DNA from: Ferrithrix thermotolerans DSM 19514
GTDB taxonomy: Bacteria > Actinomycetota > Acidimicrobiia > Acidimicrobiales > Ilumatobacteraceae
Reading direction: 5' to 3'
Length of the DNA: 51,838 nt
NCBI GenBank assembly: GCA_945861025.1
Contig: CAMASN010000019.1
Location: forward strand, 1-51,838
Both the position numbers and the translations under genes were made by a program. Each line of letters begins with the position of its first letter. Position 1 is the stretch's first letter. This document shows, piece after piece, positions 39,813-48,009 of this stretch. Below the pieces are notes generated by a model. That model had not been told where the DNA came from and did no database searches. It saw only the letters and a program-made list of their open reading frames with translations.

Positions 39813-40470
39813 TCTCACGCATTCAAAGGCCCGGTTCCTCATTTGGGGAGCCGGGCCTTTGCTCGTTGCAATGCTCGTATCGTCGTGCAGCGGGAATGAT
39901 CCAGGCGTTAACGCAGGTACGGCTGATCAGTCGTCGGTAACTTCGATTGCAATCGATCAAGCGATCGATGGGGCAACTGCTTTGCAGACCGCGATTGACC
40001 AATTGGCTGCCGGCTATCACTTCTCGAGCACGGCCACGGTGAACGGCACCGCAGCAGTCACAGCTGCCGGCGACCGAGTGGGCGACAGTACTCGCATGAA
40101 TGTTTCATCAAATGGCGCGGCGGTTGACTATGTGGTCACCCCCACCGCTACATGGGTGAACAAAGACGGCACATGGTCTGAGGTCACCGACGACACGGCG
40201 CCTGCAGATCCGCTCGGTGCGCTACGTGCGCCAACGTCGGTGACGGTTACGTCGTCGGGCGCAGGTGCACCAACGGTGTTGACCGCAAGCTATCCGGCCT
40301 CGGCGCTTTCGCTGCCGGGTGATATCGCTGTAGATGTGGTGTTCACGATCGCCGGTTCGGCGCTGAGCTCGCTGAGTTACAGCACCACAACAGATGGCGG
40401 AGCTGCCGAAGTGCGCACCGATATCACGGCATTGGTCGATACGTCGCCAGTGACGGTGCCGAAGATCTAA
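39799..40470 (+). CDS. LppX/LprG-like lipoprotein of unknown function
   Basis: A 223-residue lipoprotein. The start ATG 39799 (or GTG 39805) lies within the last codons of the upstream gene, so the two are coupled. The signal is basic (HSKAR), then hydrophobic, and ends at lipobox LVSSC. The mature part has a helix (AIDGATALQTAIDQL), then beta strands with repeating STATVNGTA, GDRVGDSTRM, DYVVTPTATWVNKDGTW and FTIAGSALSSLSYST, which recall the half-barrel LppX_LprAFG lipid carriers. Confidence in that family is modest. A strong hairpin covers the signal-peptide codons. Confidence 0.75.
   Translation: MVVADLTHSKARFLIWGAGPLLVAMLVSSCSGNDPGVNAGTADQSSVTSIAIDQAIDGATALQTAIDQLAAGYHFSSTATVNGTAAVTAAGDRVGDSTRMNVSSNGAAVDYVVTPTATWVNKDGTWSEVTDDTAPADPLGALRAPTSVTVTSSGAGAPTVLTASYPASALSLPGDIAVDVVFTIAGSALSSLSYSTTTDGGAAEVRTDITALVDTSPVTVPKI
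39825..39860 (+). terminator. 16-bp hairpin just after the Asp/RG-tailed protein gene
   Basis: AAAGGCCCGG pairs perfectly with CCGGGCCTTT, and the inner TTCCTC/GGGGAG extends the stem to 16 bp with two G-U pairs and an ATTT loop. It begins 12 nt after the upstream stop and looks like an intrinsic terminator with only three T at its end, yet it lies inside the signal-peptide codons of the next gene. It may act as attenuator. Confidence 0.65.
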
Positions 40471-40552
40471 ACAATTCGCGCGGGACTTCGTGGGCGCTGG
40501 GCCTGCGAGGTTCCGTGTGCTTCGGCCGAGAACTGCCCCGGCTCTGAAGCGC
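40471..40552. other. convergent intergenic region (82 bp)
   Basis: GC-rich, with an imperfect hairpin around 40520-40549 (CTTCG-GCCG with CGGC-CTGAAG) that may end one or both convergent transcripts. No gene. Confidence 0.3.
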
Positions 40553-41446
40553 TTAGGCCAAGAACGGCAAGAACATTGCCGTTTCTTCCGAGAGGTTTGC
40601 CGGAACGGCGTAGCCCTCGCGACTGGTGATGGTGCCCCAGTTATCACGGACATCTTCAGGGCTGAGGTTGGCGTGGTGATAGCCCTGCGTCTCGCCAAGG
40701 AACACTTCGGCCACGCGACCGCCACCCACGCTGAACAGTCGGCCGCTTGGCTCACACTGCTCGCTGGCGAGGTAAGTGACCAGTGGCGAAATGAGACCTG
40801 GGTCGAGCTTGTTTCCAAGCGCGCCGAGCAAGCTCTCCGTCATGCGTGTGAGGGCCAATGGCGCAATGGCGTTGGCCTTGATGTTGTACTTGGCGCCCTC
40901 GACGGCGAGCACGCGGGTGAATCCAACGAGCCCCATCTTTGCGGCGCCATAGTTGGCCTGGCCGAAGTTGCCGAAGATGCCCGCAGCCGATGAGGTGCTG
41001 ATGATGCGCCCGTAGCCCTGCTCGCGCATGTGGATCCATGCTGGTTGGGTCACGTTGAACGCGCCACGAAGGTGAACGTCGAGCACTGGGTTGATGAGGT
41101 CGGGTCCCATGTTGTGGAACGCCTTGTCGCGCAGAATGCCTGCGTTGTTGATGACGATGTCGATCTTGCCGAACGCATCGATTGCGGTCTTCACGATGGC
41201 GGCGCCGCCTTCGGTGGTGGCAACGCTGTTGGTGTCGGCAACTGCTTCGCCGCCCGCAGCGCGGATTTCGTCGACGATGTGGTCGGCAGCGCCCTTGTCG
41301 CTACCGGTGCCATCGACCGAACCACCGAGGTCGTTGACCACGATGAGGGCGCCACGTGACGCCATCAAGAGTGCGTGCTGGCGGCCAAGGCCACCGCCCG
41401 CGCCAGTAATGATTGCTACCTTGCCGTCAAATCCAACGTCGCTCAT
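40553..41446 (-). CDS. SDR family dehydrogenase, MFE-2/3-hydroxyacyl-CoA dehydrogenase-like
   Basis: A 297-residue SDR. TGAGGGLG (cofactor loop), VVNDLGGSVDGTG, INNAGILRDKAFHNM, the serine in STSSAAG and the catalytic YGAAK are present. VNDLGGS, NAGILRD and the C-terminal SPEDVRDNWGTI block are characteristic of the dehydrogenase unit of peroxisomal multifunctional enzyme 2 and its mycobacterial relatives, so it likely oxidises a 3-hydroxyacyl-CoA, perhaps of a bulky or branched chain. TAACTT ends 8 nt before the ATG. The acyl-CoA synthetase lies upstream on the same strand. Confidence 0.92.
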   Translation of the reverse strand: MSDVGFDGKVAIITGAGGGLGRQHALLMASRGALIVVNDLGGSVDGTGSDKGAADHIVDEIRAAGGEAVADTNSVATTEGGAAIVKTAIDAFGKIDIVINNAGILRDKAFHNMGPDLINPVLDVHLRGAFNVTQPAWIHMREQGYGRIISTSSAAGIFGNFGQANYGAAKMGLVGFTRVLAVEGAKYNIKANAIAPLALTRMTESLLGALGNKLDPGLISPLVTYLASEQCEPSGRLFSVGGGRVAEVFLGETQGYHHANLSPEDVRDNWGTITSREGYAVPANLSEETAMFLPFLA

Positions 41447-41454
41447 AACGAGAG

Positions 41455-41460
41455 AAGTTA
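41455..41460 (-). promoter_or_regulatory. -10 hexamer TAACTT of the MFE-2-like SDR gene
   Basis: TAACTT with an 8-nt spacer to the ATG at 41446. Confidence 0.55.
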
Positions 41461-41505
41461 GCGAGATCGAACCCGTATCCGCTAGTTCGCTCGATGATCG
41501 GCTGA

Positions 41506-43134
41506 TCAGTCGGCGGGTGCGGGCCCGCCAAGTTGGGCAACGGCTTCGGCTTTGAGGCGCTTGTAGTCGAGCTTGCCGTTGGCCGCGCGGCCGATGGTGT
41601 CGATGGTGAGCACTCGCTTTGGCGCCTTGTACGCGGCGAGGTGAATCTTCACGTGGGCGATGAGTTCGGCCTCGTTGATGACAGCGCCATCGTGTGGCTC
41701 GACCAGCGCAGTGATGGCTTCGCCAAAGCGTTCGTCGGGTAGACCAACCACCGCTGCGTCGGCCACGGTGGGGTGGTGCTTGAGTGCCTCTTCGACTTCT
41801 TCGGGATAGACCTTCTCGCCACCGGTATTGATGCACTGGCTGCCGCGACCGAGCAGTTTGACGGTGCCGTCGGCTTCAACTTCGGCGAAGTCGCCGGGAA
41901 TGCTCCAGCGCACGCCATCGAACGTGATGAAGGTGCTGGCCGACTTTTCGGGGTCTTTGTAGTAGCCCACCGGAGTGCGTCCGCGCAGTGCGACCCGACC
42001 ACGTTCGCCGCTTCCGGGTACGACCTCGCGGCCATCTTCGGTGAGCACCTTGGTGTGTGGCGTGAGCGTGAACTTGGCGGTCTCGCCGGCACCGTCGGCC
42101 GATGTGGTGTTGTTGGCCATGCCGATGGCCTCGCTGCTGCCGAGGCTGTCGATGAGGATCAATCGTGCGTTGTGGCGGAGCAGACCGGCCTTCGAGGCAG
42201 CAGACCACATCACGCCGCTTGAGACGATGACTCGCAACGATGAGATGTCCCAACGATTGGGTTCTGCATCGAGCGCGCGCAGCAGTGGCTTCGCGAATGC
42301 GTCGCCCACGATGGACATGCTGTTCACGCGCTGCTGCGCGATGGTGTCGAGCAGTTCGATGGGATCGAAGTGACGTCCCTGCAAGGTGACCACCGATCCG
42401 GCGAGCGACAGGTTCCACATCGCGTTGAATGCGCCCGTGCCGTGCATGAGCGGAGCGGCCGGAAGGTTGCGTGGGCCTGCTTTGAGGATGCGCTGCTCGA
42501 GCTGTGCCCAACCGGGCACGGGTGGCAGCGGTTGCTTGGAAGCCGCATCGAGGCTGCCGATGACGTCGTCTTGACGCCACATCACACCCTTGGGCATGCC
42601 GGTTGTGCCACCGGTGTAGAGCATGTACAAATCGTCGGGGCTGCGACCCCACGGGGCGGTGGTACGAGAGGTAGCAGATGCTGCAGCAGTCTCGTATGCC
42701 ACTGCCCATTCAGGGCATGGCTCGCTGCCGTCGTCGACCCAGATCCATGTACGAATAGCCGGCAGTTGTTCGCGAAGCGTGGCGCAGCGCGCAGCGAACG
42801 AGCCATGGAAGACCACGGCGACAGCGTCGGCGTTGTTCCAGAGGTACTTCAGTTCGTCGTCGGTGTAGCGGTAGTTGGTGTTGACCGGAACGAGTCCGGC
42901 TTTGTACATACCGAACATGCTCTCGAGGTACTCGGGGCAGTTGTACATGTACTGCGCCACTTTGTCTTGGTGCTGGGCGCCGGCAGCGAGCAGCGTTGCG
43001 GCAATACCGTCGGCGCGACGATCGAACTGGCTCCACGTGAACACACGATCGCCTTGTACCTGCGCCATCGCTTCGGGGAAGCGATCGGCGTGGTGCTCCC
43101 ACATTTCAGCAAAATTCCACCCTGAGCTAGTCAC
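41506..43134 (-). CDS. acyl-CoA synthetase (AMP-binding, FadD type)
   Basis: A 542-residue adenylate-forming ligase that activates a carboxylic acid with ATP and CoA. The P-loop is YTGGTTGMPKGVMW, the hinge region GRGSQCINTGGEKVYPEEVEEAL and the catalytic lysine in NGKLDYKRLK. The MPKGVMWRQDD extension is shared by FadD19/FadD17-like synthetases for sterol side chains and long acyl chains, which is a hint rather than proof. The GTG at 43134 is used because TAGATT ends 7 nt before it; the open frame continues upstream without conserved sequence. It is divergent from an acyl-CoA dehydrogenase gene. Confidence 0.94.
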   Translation of the reverse strand: MTSSGWNFAEMWEHHADRFPEAMAQVQGDRVFTWSQFDRRADGIAATLLAAGAQHQDKVAQYMYNCPEYLESMFGMYKAGLVPVNTNYRYTDDELKYLWNNADAVAVVFHGSFAARCATLREQLPAIRTWIWVDDGSEPCPEWAVAYETAAASATSRTTAPWGRSPDDLYMLYTGGTTGMPKGVMWRQDDVIGSLDAASKQPLPPVPGWAQLEQRILKAGPRNLPAAPLMHGTGAFNAMWNLSLAGSVVTLQGRHFDPIELLDTIAQQRVNSMSIVGDAFAKPLLRALDAEPNRWDISSLRVIVSSGVMWSAASKAGLLRHNARLILIDSLGSSEAIGMANNTTSADGAGETAKFTLTPHTKVLTEDGREVVPGSGERGRVALRGRTPVGYYKDPEKSASTFITFDGVRWSIPGDFAEVEADGTVKLLGRGSQCINTGGEKVYPEEVEEALKHHPTVADAAVVGLPDERFGEAITALVEPHDGAVINEAELIAHVKIHLAAYKAPKRVLTIDTIGRAANGKLDYKRLKAEAVAQLGGPAPAD

Positions 43135-43141
43135 GGCACTG

Positions 43142-43147
43142 AATCTA
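43142..43147 (-). promoter_or_regulatory. -10 hexamer TAGATT of the acyl-CoA synthetase gene
   Basis: TAGATT with a 7-nt spacer to the GTG at 43134; part of a 115-bp divergent promoter region shared with the dehydrogenase at 43250. Confidence 0.6.
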
Positions 43148-43237
43148 GAGCGGCCTTGAAGCGAACCTTGAATTGGTTGAAGATGCAGTTCGGTGAGCGA
43201 TGGAGGGCCGACGCAACCTGCGTTGGTCCAGTAGTCG

Positions 43238-43243
43238 TAGTGT
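43238..43243 (+). promoter_or_regulatory. -10 hexamer TAGTGT of the acyl-CoA dehydrogenase gene at 43250
   Basis: TAGTGT ends 6 nt before the ATG at 43250. Confidence 0.6.
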
Positions 43244-43249
43244 GGCCTC

Positions 43250-44473
43250 ATGGATTTTCAGCTGCCTACCGAGGATGACCCGCGACGTTCAGTGGTGCGT
43301 GAGTGGATCAAAGCGAACCCGAAACCATCGGGTTCCACGTTGGCCAAAGCTGGCTATGTGGCACCGCATTGGCCCGCACCGTGGGGCCTCGCTGCCGACC
43401 CAATTCATCAGCTGATTATCGACGACGAACTCAACCGAGCCGCGGTGCGTCGGCCGACGAACCCCATCGGCATTGGGTGGGCCGGACCAACGCTGTTGTA
43501 CGCAGGCACACAGGAACAAAAAGATCGCTACCTCGACCGACTGTTGAGCGGCGAAGACTTCTGGTGTCAGTTGTTCAGCGAGCCAGGCAGCGGTAGTGAC
43601 CTCGCCAGCTTGGGTACGCGTGCGCTGCGCGATGGTGACGAGTTCATCGTGAACGGTCAAAAGATCTGGACCAGCGGTGCGCAGCACGCGAAGTACGGAA
43701 TTCTTATCGCGCGCACCGATCCCGACCTGCCCAAGCACAAGGGCATCTCGTATTTCGTGTGCCCGATGGATGCTCCTGGTATCGAGATCAGGCCCATCAC
43801 CGAGATGACCGGTGGGCACACCTTCAATGAGGTGTTCTTCACCGACGTTCGTATTCCCGCCGAGAACCTCATTGGCGATCTCAACGATGGTTGGCGTCTC
43901 GCCAAGGTCACCTTGGGTAACGAGCGCGTGTCGCTGTCAACCGGTGGTGTGTTGTGGGGCAGTGGTCCAACGGCTCTTGAGATGCTCGATGCCGTTCGCG
44001 CCAATGGTCCCGTCACCGATGTGCATATGCGTCAGCGGCTTGCATCGATCTACATCGAGCACATGGTGCTCGACCTCATCCGGTTGCGCACATTGTCTGC
44101 AAAGCTGCGCGGCGAGCAGCCCGGACCCGAGGCCAGCATCCGCAAGATCATGGCCGACGAGCACGGACAACACGTGATGGCCGTTGCTCGCGATCTGCTC
44201 GGCGCCTCGGGAATGCTCACGAGCAGCGAGGGCCGTGAAGGGTTCGTGCCGGGCACCGACACCAAGGGCCTTGGGCCTGGTCGTCCGCCAGACGATCTCG
44301 GTCATCCAGGTTGGTACGACGGCTACATGTTCAGCCAAGCGCTCACCATTGGTGGCGGCACAGGCGACGTGCAGCGCAACATCGTGGCCGAGCGTGTGTT
44401 GGGGTTGCCTCACGATATCGATGTTCAGATTGGCCTAACTTGGGCCGAGACACAGCGAGCCGGGTCGCGATAA
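43250..44473 (+). CDS. acyl-CoA dehydrogenase
   Basis: A 407-residue FadE-type flavoprotein for the first oxidation step of an acyl-CoA. The flavin block is WCQLFSEPGSGSDLASLGTRA, followed by FIVNGQKIWTSGAQHAKYG, then the terminal GGGTGDVQRNIVAERVLGLP. It shares a divergent promoter region with the acyl-CoA synthetase and would work with it and the MFE-2-like SDR. The oxidoreductase gene begins 14 bp downstream, so read-through is likely. Confidence 0.94.
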   Translation: MDFQLPTEDDPRRSVVREWIKANPKPSGSTLAKAGYVAPHWPAPWGLAADPIHQLIIDDELNRAAVRRPTNPIGIGWAGPTLLYAGTQEQKDRYLDRLLSGEDFWCQLFSEPGSGSDLASLGTRALRDGDEFIVNGQKIWTSGAQHAKYGILIARTDPDLPKHKGISYFVCPMDAPGIEIRPITEMTGGHTFNEVFFTDVRIPAENLIGDLNDGWRLAKVTLGNERVSLSTGGVLWGSGPTALEMLDAVRANGPVTDVHMRQRLASIYIEHMVLDLIRLRTLSAKLRGEQPGPEASIRKIMADEHGQHVMAVARDLLGASGMLTSSEGREGFVPGTDTKGLGPGRPPDDLGHPGWYDGYMFSQALTIGGGTGDVQRNIVAERVLGLPHDIDVQIGLTWAETQRAGSR

Positions 44474-44487
44474 GAAAGTATTGATAC

Positions 44488-47400
44488 GTGACTGACATTG
44501 TCGAGCCAGAACTGAGCGACTACAAACTCTCTAGTCGTTACGACCGTGATTCGGGCCGGGTGTTCTTGTCGGGTGTTCAGGCGCTTGCTCGATTGCCGCT
44601 TGAGCAAATGCGTGTCGATCGCAGCAATGGGCTCAACACAGCAGCGTTTATCACGGGCTATCCGGGTTCGCCGTTGGCGGGGCTCGATCGTGAAGCCGAT
44701 GTTGCCGCGAAGTCGGCAGGCGAACTCAACTATGTGCATCGTCACGCGCTTAACGAAGAGCTTGCGGCTACCGCAGTAATGGGCAGTCAGTTGGCGGCCG
44801 AGCGTCCCGACTGCCGGTACGACGGAATTGTTGGCTACTGGTACGGAAAGACTCCGGGTGTCGATCGCGCAAGCGATGCAATACGACATGCGATGTTCGC
44901 CGGCGTGCATCGCAACTCTGGCGCGGTGGCGCTCGTTGGCGACGATGGCGCAGCCAAGTCATCTACGTTGCCGAGCGCATCGGACTCCACCCTGATTGGG
45001 TTGCACATGCCCATCCTCTTTCCAGGAGATGTGCAGTCGGCGCTCGATCTCGGACGTCATGCCGTCGCCATGTCTCGCGCCAGCGGGCTGTGGTCGGCGC
45101 TCAAGATTGTGGCGGCTGTAGCCGACGGAACCGAAGCCATCGACCTTGCGCTCGATCGCGTGTCTACGGTTGCGCCGAAGGTCGACTTTGAGGGCTACAC
45201 GTTCGTGCCCCATGCCGACGGTGGGTTGCTCACCCCGCACACGCTCGACCTCGAACGCGAACTGTACGAGATACGTCTCGAGCTGGCGCGTGCCTACGGC
45301 GCCGAGAACAATCTCAATACCCTCGATGTCAATCCTGACGACGCGTGGATTGGTATTGCTGCCGCTGGCCATACCTACACCGAGGTCCGTCAGGCGTTGC
45401 GCATGTTGGGGTTGGCAACCGATGAGCACATTGCCGATGCGGGCATTCGGTTGTTGCACCTTCGGTTGATCTCGCCCGTCGACCATGCACTGTTACGCCG
45501 TTTCGGCGCCGGACTCACCGAGATTTTCGTGGTCGAAGATAAGACCCCCACACTCGAAGCGATGCTCAAAGAGGCGCTGTGGTCTTCGCCCGATCGACCC
45601 ACGATCACGGGTAAGAACGACGAACAAGGTCGTCATCTCTTGGCTGCGCACGGTTCGCTTGATGCCGACTCGATCGTGGGTCCCTTGCGGTCGCGTCTCG
45701 TTGAGCGACTCACCGACGACCGACTCGCGCCCTTGCCTTCTGCGGCCCGCTCTCGGGTGCTCATTCCGCTCACGCTGAATCGCACGCCGTATTTCTGTAG
45801 CGGTTGTCCGCACAACGTGAGCACCGAGGTGCCCGCTGGGTCGCTGGTGGGCGGTGGCATCGGTTGTCACTCGATGGTCGCAATGATGGACTCGTCACGT
45901 GTCGGCGAGATTGTTGGGCTCACTTGTATGGGCAACGAAGGAGCCCAGTGGGTGGGCATGGCTCCGTTTGTCGATACGCCTCATCTCATCCAGAACATCG
46001 GCGACGGCACCTATGCGCACAGCGGCCAATTGGCTATTCGAGGTGCTATCGCCGCTGGCGTCAACATCACCTACAAGATCTTGGTGAACGGCGTTGTGGC
46101 GATGACCGGTGGCCAAGACGCAACCGGCGCGGTCGATGTGCCCACGATGGCGCGTATCTTGCTGTTGCAAGGCGTGCGCAGCGTACTGGTTACTACCGAC
46201 GACCTTGGCCGGTACGACTCGATTGGATTACCCAACGAAGTTGAGGTCTGGGACCGTGCCCGAATGGTTGAGGCGCAAGAACGGTTGGCTGCGATTCCGG
46301 GTGTCACGGTGTTGATCCACGATCAGCTGTGTGCCGCCGAGAAGCGACGTCTGCGCAAGCGCGACAAGGTCGCCAAACCAGCGTTTCGGGTGTTCATCAA
46401 CGAGCGCGTGTGCGAGGGCTGTGGCGACTGTGGGCAAAAGAGCAACTGTTTGTCGGTGCAACCCGTAGAGACCGAGTTCGGGCGCAAGACACGCATCGAT
46501 CAGAGTTCGTGCAACCTCGATTACTCGTGTCTGCGCGGCGACTGCCCCAGCTTCGTGAAGGTGCTTGAGCCAAAGCGACCCGTCAAGGTGAAGATTCGTT
46601 TCACGCCTGCTCCCTCCGATCTTGCGGTCGCAACAGTGGTTGATCCAGTTGATGGTCTGATGATTCGTATGCCAGGTATCGGCGGCACCGGGGTTGTCAC
46701 CGTGAGCCAGATCCTTGGCACCGCAGCGATGCTCGATGGGCTACAAGTTCGTGGTCTCGACCAAACAGGGCTGTCGCAAAAAGCCGGTCCGGTGGTGAGC
46801 GATGTATTCATCAGCAGCGACGAACACGTCGGCTCAAACAAGGCCGCTGCAGGCAGCGTCGATGTGCTGATCGCCTTCGACTTACTCGGGGCCGCCACCG
46901 ACGCGCAGCTTCGCGGTGCTTCGGTCGATCGTACAATCGTCATCGGCTCCGCTTCACCCACACCCACCGGCAAGATGGTGCTCCATCCGGCGGTGGCGTA
47001 TCCAGCGCTCGACGACCTCGCTGGTCGCCTCAACGCCACCAGCCGCGCCGACCTCAATCGGTATGCGCCAGTGTTCGAGTTGGTTTCTGGTCTCTTCGGC
47101 GACACCACCACGGCCAACGTGTTCCTGCTCGGCGTGGCTCATCAGGCGGGCGTGCTGCCGGTGTCTACGCTCAGCCTCGAGCGGGCCATCTCGCTCAATG
47201 GCGTAGCGGTCGATCGCAACCTCGCTGCGTTTGGATGGGGCCGCCAATGGATCATCGATCCCGATTCGGTCGCCAAGGCGGCGGGTGTACACACCTCCGT
47301 CGGGGCGGCGGCCGAGCCGCTCGATCCGATTGCGATGCGCGCAGCCGATCTCGTGGCGTATCAGTCGCAGGCGTATTCACAGCTGTATCTCGATCGCATC

Positions 47401-47940
47401 GAGACGCTGCGCACCGCTGGCGCTTTGGCCGAAACAATTGATGCGTTTGCAATCAATCTGTACAAGCTGATGGCCTATAAAGACGAGTACGAAGTCGCAC
47501 GACTGTTGTTGGCCCCACAAGCGCGTGCCGAGGCCGAAGCCATCGCTGGCGAGGGTGCCCGCGTGCAGTGGCAGCTACATCCGCCGATGCTCCGCGCGCT
47601 CGGGATGAAGAACAAGATCTCATTGGGTCGCTGGGCCACACCGTTGATGGTTGGCCTGCGGGCTGGCCGCCGTCTGCGTGGCACACCATTCGACCTACTG
47701 GGCATGACCAAGCTGCGCCGCATCGAGCGAGCGCTCGCAGGAGAATACGCCGACGCAGTCACGTTGCTCGTGAGGGCCAACGCGCCAGCGGTCGTAACGC
47801 TTGAGGCCGCCGGTCTGCCCGAACTGGTGCGCGGCTACGAGTCGATCAAGCTCGAGTCGTTGGTGCACTACCGGGCCCGTCTGGATGCGTTCATGAACCC
47901 GTCGGGTTCTGCCGAGATCGATTCTGTGTCCGCAGACTAA
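44488..47940 (+). CDS. indolepyruvate ferredoxin oxidoreductase, fused alpha-beta subunits
   Basis: A 1150-residue 2-oxoacid:ferredoxin oxidoreductase, the fused IorA-IorB type that oxidatively decarboxylates aryl or branched pyruvates to acyl-CoA in amino-acid breakdown. The N-terminal part has GYPGSPLAGLD and NEELAATAVMGSQ. A CSGCPHNVS block is near residue 435 and a thiamine-diphosphate region follows (GIGCHSMVAMM, GNEGAQWVGMAPF). The 4Fe-4S region CEGCGDCGQKSNC plus CNLDYSCLRGDCPSF is near 640-690, and the gamma-like domain starts with GIGGTGVVTVSQILG near 730. GTG 44488 starts 14 nt after the dehydrogenase stop. Confidence 0.93.
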   Translation: MTDIVEPELSDYKLSSRYDRDSGRVFLSGVQALARLPLEQMRVDRSNGLNTAAFITGYPGSPLAGLDREADVAAKSAGELNYVHRHALNEELAATAVMGSQLAAERPDCRYDGIVGYWYGKTPGVDRASDAIRHAMFAGVHRNSGAVALVGDDGAAKSSTLPSASDSTLIGLHMPILFPGDVQSALDLGRHAVAMSRASGLWSALKIVAAVADGTEAIDLALDRVSTVAPKVDFEGYTFVPHADGGLLTPHTLDLERELYEIRLELARAYGAENNLNTLDVNPDDAWIGIAAAGHTYTEVRQALRMLGLATDEHIADAGIRLLHLRLISPVDHALLRRFGAGLTEIFVVEDKTPTLEAMLKEALWSSPDRPTITGKNDEQGRHLLAAHGSLDADSIVGPLRSRLVERLTDDRLAPLPSAARSRVLIPLTLNRTPYFCSGCPHNVSTEVPAGSLVGGGIGCHSMVAMMDSSRVGEIVGLTCMGNEGAQWVGMAPFVDTPHLIQNIGDGTYAHSGQLAIRGAIAAGVNITYKILVNGVVAMTGGQDATGAVDVPTMARILLLQGVRSVLVTTDDLGRYDSIGLPNEVEVWDRARMVEAQERLAAIPGVTVLIHDQLCAAEKRRLRKRDKVAKPAFRVFINERVCEGCGDCGQKSNCLSVQPVETEFGRKTRIDQSSCNLDYSCLRGDCPSFVKVLEPKRPVKVKIRFTPAPSDLAVATVVDPVDGLMIRMPGIGGTGVVTVSQILGTAAMLDGLQVRGLDQTGLSQKAGPVVSDVFISSDEHVGSNKAAAGSVDVLIAFDLLGAATDAQLRGASVDRTIVIGSASPTPTGKMVLHPAVAYPALDDLAGRLNATSRADLNRYAPVFELVSGLFGDTTTANVFLLGVAHQAGVLPVSTLSLERAISLNGVAVDRNLAAFGWGRQWIIDPDSVAKAAGVHTSVGAAAEPLDPIAMRAADLVAYQSQAYSQLYLDRIETLRTAGALAETIDAFAINLYKLMAYKDEYEVARLLLAPQARAEAEAIAGEGARVQWQLHPPMLRALGMKNKISLGRWATPLMVGLRAGRRLRGTPFDLLGMTKLRRIERALAGEYADAVTLLVRANAPAVVTLEAAGLPELVRGYESIKLESLVHYRARLDAFMNPSGSAEIDSVSAD

Positions 47941-48009
47941 AAAATGGACTTTGTGCCCTAACCATTGCCGCCTTCGTGACGCACCATATACGGGCGTGAA
48001 GGAGTCGTA

